DNA from: Candidatus Aramenus sulfurataquae
GTDB taxonomy: Archaea; Thermoproteota; Thermoprotei_A; Sulfolobales; Sulfolobaceae
Direction: 5' to 3'
Assembly (NCBI GenBank): GCA_000565255.1
Contig: ASRH01000005.1
Coordinates: 26,348-90,347, forward strand
Length of the DNA: 64,000 nucleotides
The position numbers and the translations under genes were made by a program. The notes under the pieces were generated by a model that saw nothing but the letters and a program-made list of their open reading frames with translations, was not told the DNA's origin and made no database searches. Positions 21,311 to 28,930 of the stretch are shown piece by piece (position 1 is the stretch's first letter; every line of letters starts with the position of its first letter).

Positions 21311-21952
21311 ATGGAATTAGGGATTAATATGGATATCCTAAAGATCGCGGAGGAGGCCGTGAAGGCTAGGCAGGGAAACAGGCCAAAGTACGATGAGGCC
21401 CACGTGGTAATGGCCTTAGAGATAATAATGCAGGAACAGCCCATAGGGAGGATGAGCATAATGAAGAGGTTAGACCTCTCTGAGGCGCCCACAAAGACGC
21501 TAGTGAGGAGATTGAGGGAACTTAACGTTATCAAGGTTGACAAGGTGGGCGGGGCCGAGCTCACTGAACTGGGTAAAAGAGCAGTAGAGGAGTGGAAAAG
21601 GGCAGTTTCAATCCACTCGACAAGGTTAAACTCGATCAACTGGGACACCATGGAGATCGTGATTAGGAGGGGCGTGAAGATCCTAGAAAGGATGGGAATC
21701 ATAAACCTCAGGGACACCGTAATCAAGAACGGCGCCGAGTCCACGCTGATCGCTGTTGTCACAGACAAGGGCATAGAACTCCCTCCTAAGACCGACGAAC
21801 TTTCCATGGGAAACCTCTTACAGGAGATAAGGGAAAGCTGTCCCACTTGTGCCCCAGGGGATCTAATAGTCTTCGTCACCCCTCAGAACAAGTACATTGC
21901 ATATAAGGTTGCTGTGAACTTGGTAAAATATGAAGGTCGGGTTTCTGGTTAA
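21311..21952 (+). CDS. Winged-helix protein with DUF4443-like C-terminal domain
   Basis: 213 residues. The N-terminal half (about 25-90) is a winged helix: EAHVVMALEIIMQEQPIG, then SEAPTKTLVRRLRELNVI as recognition helix, then VGGAELTELGKRAVE. The C-terminal half (110-210) looks like DUF4443, with a CPTC pair in ESCPTCAPGDLIVFV. The start could be ATG 21311 or ATG 21329. It diverges from argF 8 nt away and overlaps the NAD-kinase-like gene by 23 nt, so it might regulate either. Function is not established. Confidence 0.75.
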   Translation: MELGINMDILKIAEEAVKARQGNRPKYDEAHVVMALEIIMQEQPIGRMSIMKRLDLSEAPTKTLVRRLRELNVIKVDKVGGAELTELGKRAVEEWKRAVSIHSTRLNSINWDTMEIVIRRGVKILERMGIINLRDTVIKNGAESTLIAVVTDKGIELPPKTDELSMGNLLQEIRESCPTCAPGDLIVFVTPQNKYIAYKVAVNLVKYEGRVSG

Positions 21953-22982
21953 CCCTTACGCGGGCTCGGGCGGGAGGATCGGGAGGAAGGGTAGCGACGA
22001 CCTCAGGGTTGAGAACCCAGAGATACCTTTTAGGGTAAAGAGGTTCCTCAACCTCGCCCCCAAGGTTAAGTACTTTGTCCCAAGAGGAAAGATGGGGGAA
22101 GTCTACTTTAGAGGAACAGACTTCGATTACGAGGTCATTGACGCTGGCAGGGACAACTCGACTAGGGAAGACACGATAGCTAGCGTGAAGATCCTTCAGG
22201 ACGTGGTAGACGTAATAACTTTCGTGGGAGGAGATGGGACAGCTAGAGACGTAGCGGGAGCACTAACTAGGGACCTGCCCATTCTAGGAATACCAGCAGG
22301 GGTAAAGATGCACAGCGGAGTCTTTGCTACAACTCCAGAGGCCGCAGCAAGGATCCTAAGCGATTTCGTCCAAGGGAACGCGAGAGTGGTCAAAGCTGAA
22401 GTCCTGGACGTTGACGAGGAGGAGTACAGAAGGGGGAACTTCGTGGTTAAGCTCTTCTTCGTCGTTAGCACGATATCCTCAGGGAACCTATTAACTCCGA
22501 GCAAGGAAGAGTACTCCTCTTCCAACGCTGACGACATTTCAGAGTTTGTAATAGATATGATGGAGGATAACGTATATTACGTTATGGGACCAGGAAAAAC
22601 TGTAAAAAGCATTGAGGAAAGGCTAGGATACTCTACTAATTTCCTCTCAACCGACCTATTCCTAGGCAAGAGGCTGATCAAGGCCGGGATCAGCTACTTT
22701 GACTTAATTAGTTTAACCGGGGAGTTAAAGGTGATCTTGTCTCCCATCGGTGGTCAAGGGTTCCTGATAGGCAGAGGGAACCAGGAGATAGGCCCTGAAG
22801 TACTAAAGAGAGTGGGGAAGAAAGGGATCATAGTTGTATCTTCAAGAGAAAAGCTGAGGAGCATAGACTGCCTGAGGATTGACACTGGGGATCCGGAGGT
22901 TGACAAACTCCTCCAGGGAGTCTACAACGTGATCGTAGGCTACAACGAGTTTATGCCGGTGAAAACGTGCAGTAATACATGA
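21930..22982 (+). CDS. ATP-NAD kinase-like protein (AcoX/COG3199 type)
   Basis: 350 residues, with the diacylglycerol/NAD-kinase fold signature [15 protein letters not shown] at the N-terminus and [15 protein letters not shown] (GGDGT motif) near residue 95. [20 protein letters not shown] fits the COG3199 subgroup and not canonical NadK. The probable reaction is phosphorylation of NAD or a related small molecule by ATP; the acceptor is uncertain. It overlaps the DUF4443 gene by 23 nt and is followed after a short gap by the whiP-like gene. Confidence 0.8.
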   Translation: MKVGFLVNPYAGSGGRIGRKGSDDLRVENPEIPFRVKRFLNLAPKVKYFVPRGKMGEVYFRGTDFDYEVIDAGRDNSTREDTIASVKILQDVVDVITFVGGDGTARDVAGALTRDLPILGIPAGVKMHSGVFATTPEAAARILSDFVQGNARVVKAEVLDVDEEEYRRGNFVVKLFFVVSTISSGNLLTPSKEEYSSSNADDISEFVIDMMEDNVYYVMGPGKTVKSIEERLGYSTNFLSTDLFLGKRLIKAGISYFDLISLTGELKVILSPIGGQGFLIGRGNQEIGPEVLKRVGKKGIIVVSSREKLRSIDCLRIDTGDPEVDKLLQGVYNVIVGYNEFMPVKTCSNT

Positions 22983-23016
22983 GAGAAATATTACTTCGCT
23001 AACACACAAACTCATT

Positions 23017-23772
23017 TTGGTACAGCATTTAAAATTTCTCGAAAATATATTGGCAATGGAAGACAGGGCTATCGACGAAGTTGCCGAGAACCTTTCGAAG
23101 ACTTACCTAAGGGGTTCTCCTAGGTCTAAACTGGTTGAGGCAGTTGTTGTCCTCCTGCACGCGAGGCCCTTGAGGACTTCTGAGATAGCCACGAACTTAG
23201 GTTACGAGACTAAGTACATAAGTAGTTACTTGAGCTACTGGAAGAAAAAAGGCCTTGTCTATCAAGAGGGAGGCAGGTGGTACTTAACTCCAGATGGCGA
23301 GAACTTAGCTAAGGCCATCATCGATTCCTACTCCAACTCTCGGTTCAGGGAAATGCTGGCAATAGCTAAACAACTCATTGATCCTGTTAATCAGCCAATA
23401 AACAACAAAAAGGGACAAGACGAGACAAAAGATGCCAAGGAAGTTTTGTCGTTTATTGACAGCAAAACCAGTAAGACTATCAAGAAACAACAAAAAGGAG
23501 ACCCGACGGTTTGTCTATCGGAAATCATCCAAAAATTAGATGAGGATGAGAGGGAAATATTAATTTACTTAATATCTAGGTATAAACAATGGGGCTCCAC
23601 ATACGTATACTTGGACCAATTGCAGGAGGAGTACAAAGCTGATCCCGCGTGGCTGTTCAAGGTATTGAGGGGGCTTCAGACTAAGAGGATCATCTACTTA
23701 TACAATGACCCCAAGTTAGGTTTCAGGGTTGGTTTCTCCCAAGTTGTCAAGAAGAAGCTAGAGGACTGCTAA
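23017..23772 (+). CDS. whiP: WhiP-like double winged-helix protein (candidate oriC3 initiator)
   Basis: 251 residues with two winged-helix domains: residues 30-100 ([20 protein letters not shown], then [19 protein letters not shown]) and 165-250 ([39 protein letters not shown]), joined by a polar Lys/Gln linker. This layout matches WhiP, the Cdt1-like winged-helix initiator protein next to oriC3 in Sulfolobus. The neighbourhood (thermosome, Zn proteins, cdvB2, ppsA) also matches that locus from memory. Start: TTG 23017 is the longest; ATG 23056 sits about 24 nt after TTTAAAAT (23028-23035) and may be the leaderless start. Confidence 0.65.
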   Translation: MVQHLKFLENILAMEDRAIDEVAENLSKTYLRGSPRSKLVEAVVVLLHARPLRTSEIATNLGYETKYISSYLSYWKKKGLVYQEGGRWYLTPDGENLAKAIIDSYSNSRFREMLAIAKQLIDPVNQPINNKKGQDETKDAKEVLSFIDSKTSKTIKKQQKGDPTVCLSEIIQKLDEDEREILIYLISRYKQWGSTYVYLDQLQEEYKADPAWLFKVLRGLQTKRIIYLYNDPKLGFRVGFSQVVKKKLEDC

Positions 23773-23954
23773 AATCTACTTCTTTACTTTTGTGTAGAAT
23801 TATGGATCTTGCGTTGCTTAAGGTTTAGATTATACAAACTGGTTAATGCTTTTCTGACAAAAAATTACGCCCCTGTATAGTAGTGTTTAATAGGGCAAGA
23901 GTAGCAATGTATATAATACAAAAATCCCGAAAATAGGGTATAAGGTGAGAGTTC
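23773..23954. other. AT-rich intergenic region; candidate replication origin (oriC3-like)
   Basis: 182 nt without a gene downstream of the whiP-like gene, visibly more AT-rich than its surroundings. The 3' end contains a TATA element (GTATATAATAC near 23909-23919) for the next gene. I see short A and T tracts and an imperfect inverted pair around TTTGTGTAGAATTA / GATTATACAAA (about 23788-23842), but no confident ORB repeats. The origin assignment rests on synteny with the whiP-oriC3 locus and not on a recognised motif. Confidence 0.35.
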
Positions 23955-24281
23955 TTGTCTTCAAACAAGTCCGTAAAGATGTCAGAAGAGGAAATAAATA
24001 AGGCCCTTGCCAAGGCCGAGAAAGAGGCCGAGAAGAAGGATCATAAGAGAATATGGATAGAGAAGATGATGAAGAGCGCTAAAACCTATTACAAGGTATG
24101 CCCATATTACGACAAAAAGACCTCAAAGTGTTTCTTAGACCTAGCGAATAAGTGTACTAGGGAGGGGAGGTATGACAACTGTCCAGTATTTATGAAGTTC
24201 CTTGAGGACAAGTATCAGGAGCTAACGGCGAAGAAGAAGATACTTCCGCTAGATTTCTTAGACTTGGCTCAAACAGTATAA
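23955..24281 (+). CDS. Small Cys4 protein of unknown function beside whiP
   Basis: 108 residues. TTG 23955 is chosen as start because GGTGA lies at 23944-23948, 6 nt upstream; ATG 23979 is the alternative. The first 35 residues are a charged helix ([17 protein letters not shown]). Four cysteines follow at C49, C59, C67 and C76 ([23 protein letters not shown]), which could hold zinc or a 4Fe-4S cluster. The gene ends 1 nt before the zinc-ribbon gene, so the two form an operon. The CPYY start of the cluster recurs in the protein at 28.3-28.7 kb. Confidence 0.75.
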   Translation: MSSNKSVKMSEEEINKALAKAEKEAEKKDHKRIWIEKMMKSAKTYYKVCPYYDKKTSKCFLDLANKCTREGRYDNCPVFMKFLEDKYQELTAKKKILPLDFLDLAQTV

Positions 24282-24282
24282 T

Positions 24283-25071
24283 GTGGAGGAGTTGGCCAGG
24301 AAGAAGGCTGACGTCAAGGAGGACAAGGCCGAGAAGAGCAAGAAGAAGCCAAACAAGGACAAGTATGTGGACCCTGAAAAGTTACTGGACGAGTACCTAG
24401 ACGACGCTGTAACAGCCCTCTCACTTTCCAATTTACAGCTCGAGAGGGACGAGTACAAGGAGCTCATAGAGGAACCCTTTGTAGCTGCGGTGGGTCAAGT
24501 CAAGAGTAAGCCGAAACTTTCGACCATCGTGAACAGGCTTTTGGCCAACAAGGAGGGATTTATGGAGTACCTTGCTATGAAGCTCGTAAGGATAAGGGAA
24601 ATTGAGAAGATGACCGACGAGCAACTAGAGTTCGTTGTCTACAACACCAAGAAAGGAATAGTAGCGTTAGCCCCCCAGCTCTATAAGGAGGCAGTAAAGA
24701 GAGGCAGAAGCGACTTGGTGGACATCCTCAGGTACGAGTGGGACACCTATGGAATAAGGTCTCCAATAAGGTGCACTAAGTGCGGTTTCAATTCAATTAT
24801 GCCAGACTTTACGTGTAGGGTATGCGGTTACGAGATGAGTATGAAAGAGGTGAAGGCCCAGATAAACTTGATAGGCCTCTTGAAGGACTACAGTAATCTG
24901 GATCCAGACGGTTTTAAGGAAATCCTCAGCACAGGCTATTTTTACTACACCGCCACAGGAGTCGTCCCTCCTTCTAAGTTTAAGCCCGAGCCTGGAGCAA
25001 TCTTCTTCGAGATAGTGCTCACCTCTTCTGAGAAGAAAGCCTTAAGCAGTACTGGCAGTACTCCTCGTTAG
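24283..25071 (+). CDS. Zinc-ribbon protein of unknown function
   Basis: 262 residues from GTG 24283. The first 30 residues are a Lys/Asp/Glu-rich tail ([17 protein letters not shown]). A helical region (35-155; [38 protein letters not shown]) leads to a zinc ribbon [19 protein letters not shown] (about 167-185) and a C-terminal [20 protein letters not shown] segment. This suggests a nucleic-acid or complex-scaffold protein. It is coupled to the Cys4 gene in front of it. Its 3' end overlaps the convergent gene by 53 bp. I do not recognise the family. Confidence 0.75.
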   Translation: MEELARKKADVKEDKAEKSKKKPNKDKYVDPEKLLDEYLDDAVTALSLSNLQLERDEYKELIEEPFVAAVGQVKSKPKLSTIVNRLLANKEGFMEYLAMKLVRIREIEKMTDEQLEFVVYNTKKGIVALAPQLYKEAVKRGRSDLVDILRYEWDTYGIRSPIRCTKCGFNSIMPDFTCRVCGYEMSMKEVKAQINLIGLLKDYSNLDPDGFKEILSTGYFYYTATGVVPPSKFKPEPGAIFFEIVLTSSEKKALSSTGSTPR

Positions 25072-25747
25072 GCCTTACGTAAGCCCCACATATTTTACAT
25101 CTCTTTCCAGAGAATATAGTCAAAGAGTTCACGAATGTGTGGAATATTTCGTTATCCTGAAACTCCTTGTGGGACCATTTCAATATTTCATCTAAAACTT
25201 CGTCTTTTGTGTTTAACTCCCCGGTTATTTCTGAGAATCCCTTAAGCTCTTGTAACGGAGTGGAGAAGAGGGGAATAAAGAACTTCACTCCCCTGAACTC
25301 CGTGACTAGGTCGTAGTAGCTCAGGAATCCGTGGTTTAATGACGAGATAGAATATATCAAGTACGACAGGAAGAAGTCGGCTGTTAAGGGCAAAATGACC
25401 TTCTTGTAGTTTAGGTCAAAAACTTCCTTAAATAGGGTCCACAATGTCTCGTTTATGTCTCCCTTAGGTTCCACCTTCACTTCGTCGATTGTCAAGTTAC
25501 ATCCTTTACATATTCTGCTCACGATATCTTTTATTAGGGCTGCCACGTTTCCGTAAAAGGTGGGGTAGGCTATGAGTACTCTGTCGTTTTTCTCCAGGAA
25601 TCCGGTGGACGACAGCTCCCTCCTAACTCTCTTCACGATTTCGTCCCTAGCGCACTGGACGCAGAGTAACTTCCCGCTAACGTTTACCTCTCCCTCAAAT
25701 CTATTACACTTTACGCAGAGCACAACCTCCTTATTTTTACCCTGCAA
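25019..25747 (-). CDS. Degenerate TtuA/Ncs6-like protein (Ncs2-like), two zinc ribbons
   Basis: 242 residues. Architecture resembles the tRNA 2-thiolation enzymes TtuA/Ncs6: N-terminal zinc ribbon C11-C14/C29-C32 (CVKCNRFEG...[10 protein letters not shown]), an alpha-hydrolase-like core ([20 protein letters not shown]), and a C-terminal ribbon C217-C220/C231-C234 ([18 protein letters not shown]). The PP-loop SGGxDS is replaced by YPTFYGN, and the catalytic core cysteines are not evident. Eukaryotic Ncs2/Ctu2 is likewise an inactive partner of Ncs6, so a pseudoenzyme partner is a reasonable guess. It diverges from the thermosome gene. Confidence 0.5.
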   Translation of the reverse strand: MQGKNKEVVLCVKCNRFEGEVNVSGKLLCVQCARDEIVKRVRRELSSTGFLEKNDRVLIAYPTFYGNVAALIKDIVSRICKGCNLTIDEVKVEPKGDINETLWTLFKEVFDLNYKKVILPLTADFFLSYLIYSISSLNHGFLSYYDLVTEFRGVKFFIPLFSTPLQELKGFSEITGELNTKDEVLDEILKWSHKEFQDNEIFHTFVNSLTIFSGKRCKICGAYVRPNEEYCQYCLRLSSQKR

Positions 25748-25798
25748 ATTAAAAAGTTAGATCCAGAGATGTTCCTAATCTTGACGACGTAAAAAAGA

Positions 25799-25848
25799 AA
25801 AATTTATATATAAGCGATACTAAAGGTCTCCAGAAAAGGTGTCGTAAA
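25799..25848 (+). promoter_or_regulatory. Thermosome gene promoter and Shine-Dalgarno site
   Basis: An A-rich BRE-like stretch (AAAAAAGAAAAA, ending at 25801) runs into TTTATATATAAG at 25803-25814, one of the strongest TATA boxes in the window. Transcription should start near 25833. The short leader carries AAAAGGTG about 6 nt before ATG 25849. The strength fits a highly expressed heat-shock gene. Confidence 0.65.
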
Positions 25849-27519
25849 ATGTCATCCGTTCCAGTCTTACTGTTCAAGGAGGGTACTTCTAGGTCTACCG
25901 GTAGGGACGCGCTAAGGAACAACATACTTGCGGCAAGGACCTTAGCCGAGATGCTGAGGTCAAGTTTGGGTCCAAAGGGACTTGACAAGATGCTCATAGA
26001 CAGCTTCGGAGACGTAACGATAACTAACGACGGTGCGACAATTGTCAAGGAGATGGAGATACAACACCCCGCTGCCAAGCTTCTAGTTGAGGCAGCAAAG
26101 GCCCAAGATGCAGAAGTTGGAGATGGAACGACTAGCGCAGTTGTGTTAGCTGGCCTCTTCCTCGAGAAGGCCGAAAGACTGCTTGACCAGAACATTCATC
26201 CAACCATAATCATTGAGGGGTTCAAGAAGGCCTTTAACAGGGCAGTAGAGCTTTTGCCACAGATAGCTACTAAGATCGATCTCAGCGACCTAAAGTCCCC
26301 AGCTGCTAGGGAGGCGCTAAAGAAGATAACCTATACCACTATGTCAAGCAAGTTCATGGCAGAGGGAAACGAGCTCAACAAGGTAATGGACATAGTTATT
26401 GACGCAGTCACCACTGTAGCAGAGCCTTTGCCAACAGGAGGCTATAACGTTCCTCTTGACTTGATAAAGATCGATAAGAAGAAGGGAGGGACAATTGAGG
26501 ACAGTCAGCTCATCCACGGTATAGTGCTTGACAAGGAAGTAGTGCACGCGGGGATGCCAAGGAGGGTAGAAAAGGCAAAGATAGCTGTACTTGACGCTGC
26601 ACTAGAGGTGGAGAAGCCAGAGATCTCAGCTAAGATAAGCATAACTAGTCCAGAGCAGATAAGGGCATTCCTAGACGAGGAGGCCAAGTACCTCAAGGAG
26701 ATGGTCGACAAGCTCGCTTCCATTGGCGCTAACGTGGTGATCTGTCAGAAGGGAATTGACGACATAGCCCAGCACTTCCTCGCCAAGAAGGGAATCCTAG
26801 CTGTTAGGAGGGTGAAGAGGAGCGACATCGAGAAGTTGGAGAAGGCACTTGGCGCTAGGATAATAAGTAGCATCAAGGACGCCACGCCAGAGGATCTCGG
26901 TTACGCTGAGCTAGTGGAGGAGAGGAAGGTAGGTAACGACAAGATGGTATTCATTGAAGGGGCGAGGAACCCGAGGGCTGTGAACATCTTGCTGAGGGGT
27001 TCCAACGACATGGCCCTAGACGAGGCCGAGAGGAGCATTAACGATGCCCTACACGCTCTAAGGAACATCCTAATGGAGCCATATATCCTGCCCGGCGGAG
27101 GAGCAGTAGAGCTAGAGCTCGCGGCAAGGCTAAGGGACTACGCCAGGACTGTTGGAGGGAAAGAGCAGTTAGCCATCGAGGCCTACGCTGAGGCGTTAGA
27201 GGAGATCCCCGTAATCTTGGCCGAGACCGCAGGCCTAGAGCCAGTGTCCTCCCTAATGGAGATGAGGGCGAGACACGCGAAAGGGCTAGTAAACGCTGGT
27301 GTCGATGTAATTAACGGAAAGATAATTGACGACATGTACTCAATTAACGTGGTAGAGCCCATAAGGGTAACGAGGCAAGTACTGAAGAGCGCTACTGAGG
27401 CAGCCACTTCCATCTTGAAGATAGACGACTTAATTGCAGCCTCCCAGCTCAAGAGCGAGAAGAAGGGAGAGAAGGGAGAAGGAGAAGAGAGCTCTTCCCC
27501 TACTCCATCCCTAAGCTAA
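25849..27519 (+). CDS. thsA: Thermosome subunit (group II chaperonin, alpha type)
   Basis: 556-residue CCT/TF55 chaperonin subunit that folds proteins with ATP in a double-ring complex. Motifs: [34 protein letters not shown] (ATP site with catalytic Asp), the apical domain with its helical protrusion, and [11 protein letters not shown] near the C-terminus. It ends in a charged/serine tail ([16 protein letters not shown]) and not the GGM repeats of bacterial GroEL. Sequence is closest to the TF55 subunit beginning PVLLLKEGT in Sulfolobus; alpha/beta naming has varied in the literature. The other subunits are outside the window. Confidence 0.97.
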   Translation: MSSVPVLLFKEGTSRSTGRDALRNNILAARTLAEMLRSSLGPKGLDKMLIDSFGDVTITNDGATIVKEMEIQHPAAKLLVEAAKAQDAEVGDGTTSAVVLAGLFLEKAERLLDQNIHPTIIIEGFKKAFNRAVELLPQIATKIDLSDLKSPAAREALKKITYTTMSSKFMAEGNELNKVMDIVIDAVTTVAEPLPTGGYNVPLDLIKIDKKKGGTIEDSQLIHGIVLDKEVVHAGMPRRVEKAKIAVLDAALEVEKPEISAKISITSPEQIRAFLDEEAKYLKEMVDKLASIGANVVICQKGIDDIAQHFLAKKGILAVRRVKRSDIEKLEKALGARIISSIKDATPEDLGYAELVEERKVGNDKMVFIEGARNPRAVNILLRGSNDMALDEAERSINDALHALRNILMEPYILPGGGAVELELAARLRDYARTVGGKEQLAIEAYAEALEEIPVILAETAGLEPVSSLMEMRARHAKGLVNAGVDVINGKIIDDMYSINVVEPIRVTRQVLKSATEAATSILKIDDLIAASQLKSEKKGEKGEGEESSSPTPSLS

Positions 27520-27529
27520 AACCTCATTT

Positions 27530-27883
27530 TTAGAACTTCTTATACATCACGACAGTGTCCGATCCTTCAAGGTCTTTATAACCGTCAATCTCTTGGAGGA
27601 CTTTCTCCGCAGCAGCCTTGATTTCCTGGTCAGTGTAACTGATTATTACCTCTTGGAGGAGTTTCTTAGCTAGCTCTATCCCAATGATTAGGACGAGGTC
27701 TGTGAACTCGGAGCTCAAGAGGTAATCTTTTAACTTCTTTGGATCTCCTCCATAAGAGGAAAACTTGTACTTGGATTCAGCGTTGGCGAGCAACCTCCTC
27801 ACGTCATCCAACCTCTTTAAATCGAGGGTGTTAGGCGTTAATACCTTGCTCGCCACATGCCTCAGGAAATCTGGTTGATCCAA
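27530..27883 (-). CDS. Conserved small helical protein, unknown function
   Basis: 117 residues from TTG 27883 (MDQPDFLRHVASKVL). It looks largely helical (LDDVRRLLANAESKYKF, FTDLVLIIGIELAKKLLQEVI) with a C-terminal acidic segment and no cysteines or clear motif. It ends 10 nt from the thermosome stop on the opposite strand, so the two genes converge. TTTTATACAC at about 27916-27925 (minus strand reading) is a TATA candidate 35-40 nt upstream. No family recognised; convergence with the chaperonin gene does not by itself imply a functional link. Confidence 0.6.
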   Translation of the reverse strand: MDQPDFLRHVASKVLTPNTLDLKRLDDVRRLLANAESKYKFSSYGGDPKKLKDYLLSSEFTDLVLIIGIELAKKLLQEVIISYTDQEIKAAAEKVLQEIDGYKDLEGSDTVVMYKKF

Positions 27884-27924
27884 TCCAATCCGCCTATTAA
27901 TGTTTTATTACCTATCGTGTATAA

Positions 27925-27957
27925 AAGACTTCAATATAATGATGCTTCGAAAGTCTT
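27925..27957. repeat. Inverted repeat between divergent small genes (possible operator)
   Basis: AAGACTT at 27925-27931 and AAGTCTT at 27951-27957 form a perfect 7-bp inverted repeat around a 19-nt spacer. It overlaps the TATA region of the minus-strand 117-residue gene and lies about 45 nt upstream of the plus-strand winged-helix gene, as would suit an autoregulated operator. No second copy was noticed in the window. Confidence 0.35.
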
Positions 27958-28001
27958 AATGAACACTTAAAAGTAAATTTTACATATTTATCATAGTGAC
28001 T

Positions 28002-28307
28002 ATGATGAGCGCTAGGAAGAGGAGAAAGAAGGTTGATACCGAAGACACGGAGGAAGTAGAGAGTAAGCTGAAGGTTGTTTACTCCGATAAGGACGTCGTT
28101 GTGATGACCGCTCCCAACGAGGAGGAGCTAAAGCAGATCTTGTTGGACCTCTTGTCGGAGAAGCCAATGAACTTGAAGGAGTTGCACAGTAAGCTATCTG
28201 GTATTGCGAGTGAGGACAAGATAAGGAGGGCTTTAGCCAGCCTCTCTGAAAAAGGACAGGTAACTTTACTGGACGACGGTAGATACGCAAAGCTAGGTAC
28301 CGAGTAA
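28002..28307 (+). CDS. Small winged-helix DNA-binding protein
   Basis: About 101 residues. A basic N-terminus (SARKRRKKV) and acidic stretch precede a single winged helix at 45-100: EELKQILLDLLSEKPMNLKELHSKLSG, then SEDKIRRALASLSEKGQVTLLDDGRYAKL. Starts ATG 28002 and 28005 are equivalent; the GTG at 27996 is also in frame. ACTTAAAAG at 27965-27973 is a suitable TATA box. It may be a local repressor acting on the inverted repeat upstream. The 3' end stops 8 nt before the convergent Cys-rich gene. Confidence 0.7.
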   Translation: MMSARKRRKKVDTEDTEEVESKLKVVYSDKDVVVMTAPNEEELKQILLDLLSEKPMNLKELHSKLSGIASEDKIRRALASLSEKGQVTLLDDGRYAKLGTE

Positions 28308-28315
28308 GAGCTCTG

Positions 28316-28696
28316 TTATTCAATTCCCCTTATTGGGCATTTTTGCCAGTATTTGCTGCACAGCTCAGCGGAGCTTTCAGTCAAGATCCTCCCCAGGACT
28401 TTGCAATAAGCGATGAAACCCGAGTTTGTCCTCAATAACTGGAAAAACTGACATTCGCTGTCCACTTTTTCCATCAAGACGTTTACTCTAGGGTAAAACT
28501 TCACTTCCTGTTCTATCCTTTCCTCGTCGTACACTTCAAGGCCTTGTTTCTCTTCTCCCTTGTCAACGTAAAACCTACATCCTTTGTATGTCTTAAAGCA
28601 CCTTTGGGGGCTAACTACGCTATCTGACGGAGTATCGAGCATAGGTGAAGTGCAGTAGCCGTTCTTGTAATAAGGGCATACCTCACGCTTCTGCAA
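28316..28696 (-). CDS. Double Cys4-cluster protein, unknown function
   Basis: 126 residues with eight cysteines in two sets: C7, C15, C33, C40 (CPYYKNGYC...RCFKTYKGC) and C82, C98, C113, C120 (CQFF...YCKV...LCSKYWQKCP). The two sets look like an internal duplication. Spacing is too loose for classical zinc fingers; two Fe-S clusters or one cluster plus zinc are plausible. TTG 28696 is the only start, embedded in the stop region of the 64-codon gene upstream, so both are one transcript. The CPYY motif recurs in the Cys4 protein beside whiP. Confidence 0.7.
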   Translation of the reverse strand: MQKREVCPYYKNGYCTSPMLDTPSDSVVSPQRCFKTYKGCRFYVDKGEEKQGLEVYDEERIEQEVKFYPRVNVLMEKVDSECQFFQLLRTNSGFIAYCKVLGRILTESSAELCSKYWQKCPIRGIE

Positions 28697-28877
28697 CGTC
28701 TCTCACTATGAGGTGTATGCCCAATAGCCCTTCCTCGTCCTTTGAGCCAGGGAGGTGGACTCTCGTGATAATAACGTTGTCCACCGACGACCTTACTCTC
28801 TCGATCACTTCCCTTATTTTCTCGTCGTTTACCTTCTGCCCCTCGTTTTCCACCACCAACACGTCCGCGACTTTCAT
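28683..28877 (-). CDS. Small conserved-looking protein upstream of the Cys-rich gene
   Basis: 64 residues from ATG 28877 (MKVADVLVVENEGQKVNDEK), with the pattern of a small alpha/beta protein: strand, helix (IREVIERVRSSVD), strand (NVIITRVHLPG), strand (LLGIHLIVRDVAEA). It overlaps the next gene by 14 nt and diverges from argS. It has protein-like composition and coupling to the Cys-rich gene, but no family is recognised. It could regulate or accompany its neighbour. Confidence 0.55.
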   Translation of the reverse strand: MKVADVLVVENEGQKVNDEKIREVIERVRSSVDNVIITRVHLPGSKDEEGLLGIHLIVRDVAEA

Positions 28878-28930
28878 GTTTTACAACTTCAGCTAGCAAA
28901 GAATTAAAAGCTACACACCCTATTACACAT

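Noticed and set aside
21289-21879. 196-codon minus-strand frame opposite the DUF4443-like gene
   Set aside because: Ser/Leu/Ile-rich composition typical of antisense frames; the plus-strand frame has a clear winged helix.
28002-28070. ATGATGA followed some 60 nt later by CTGA, as in a C/D sRNA
   Set aside because: It coincides with the start of a winged-helix coding frame, lacks D' and C' boxes, and the spacing is not that of a guide RNA.
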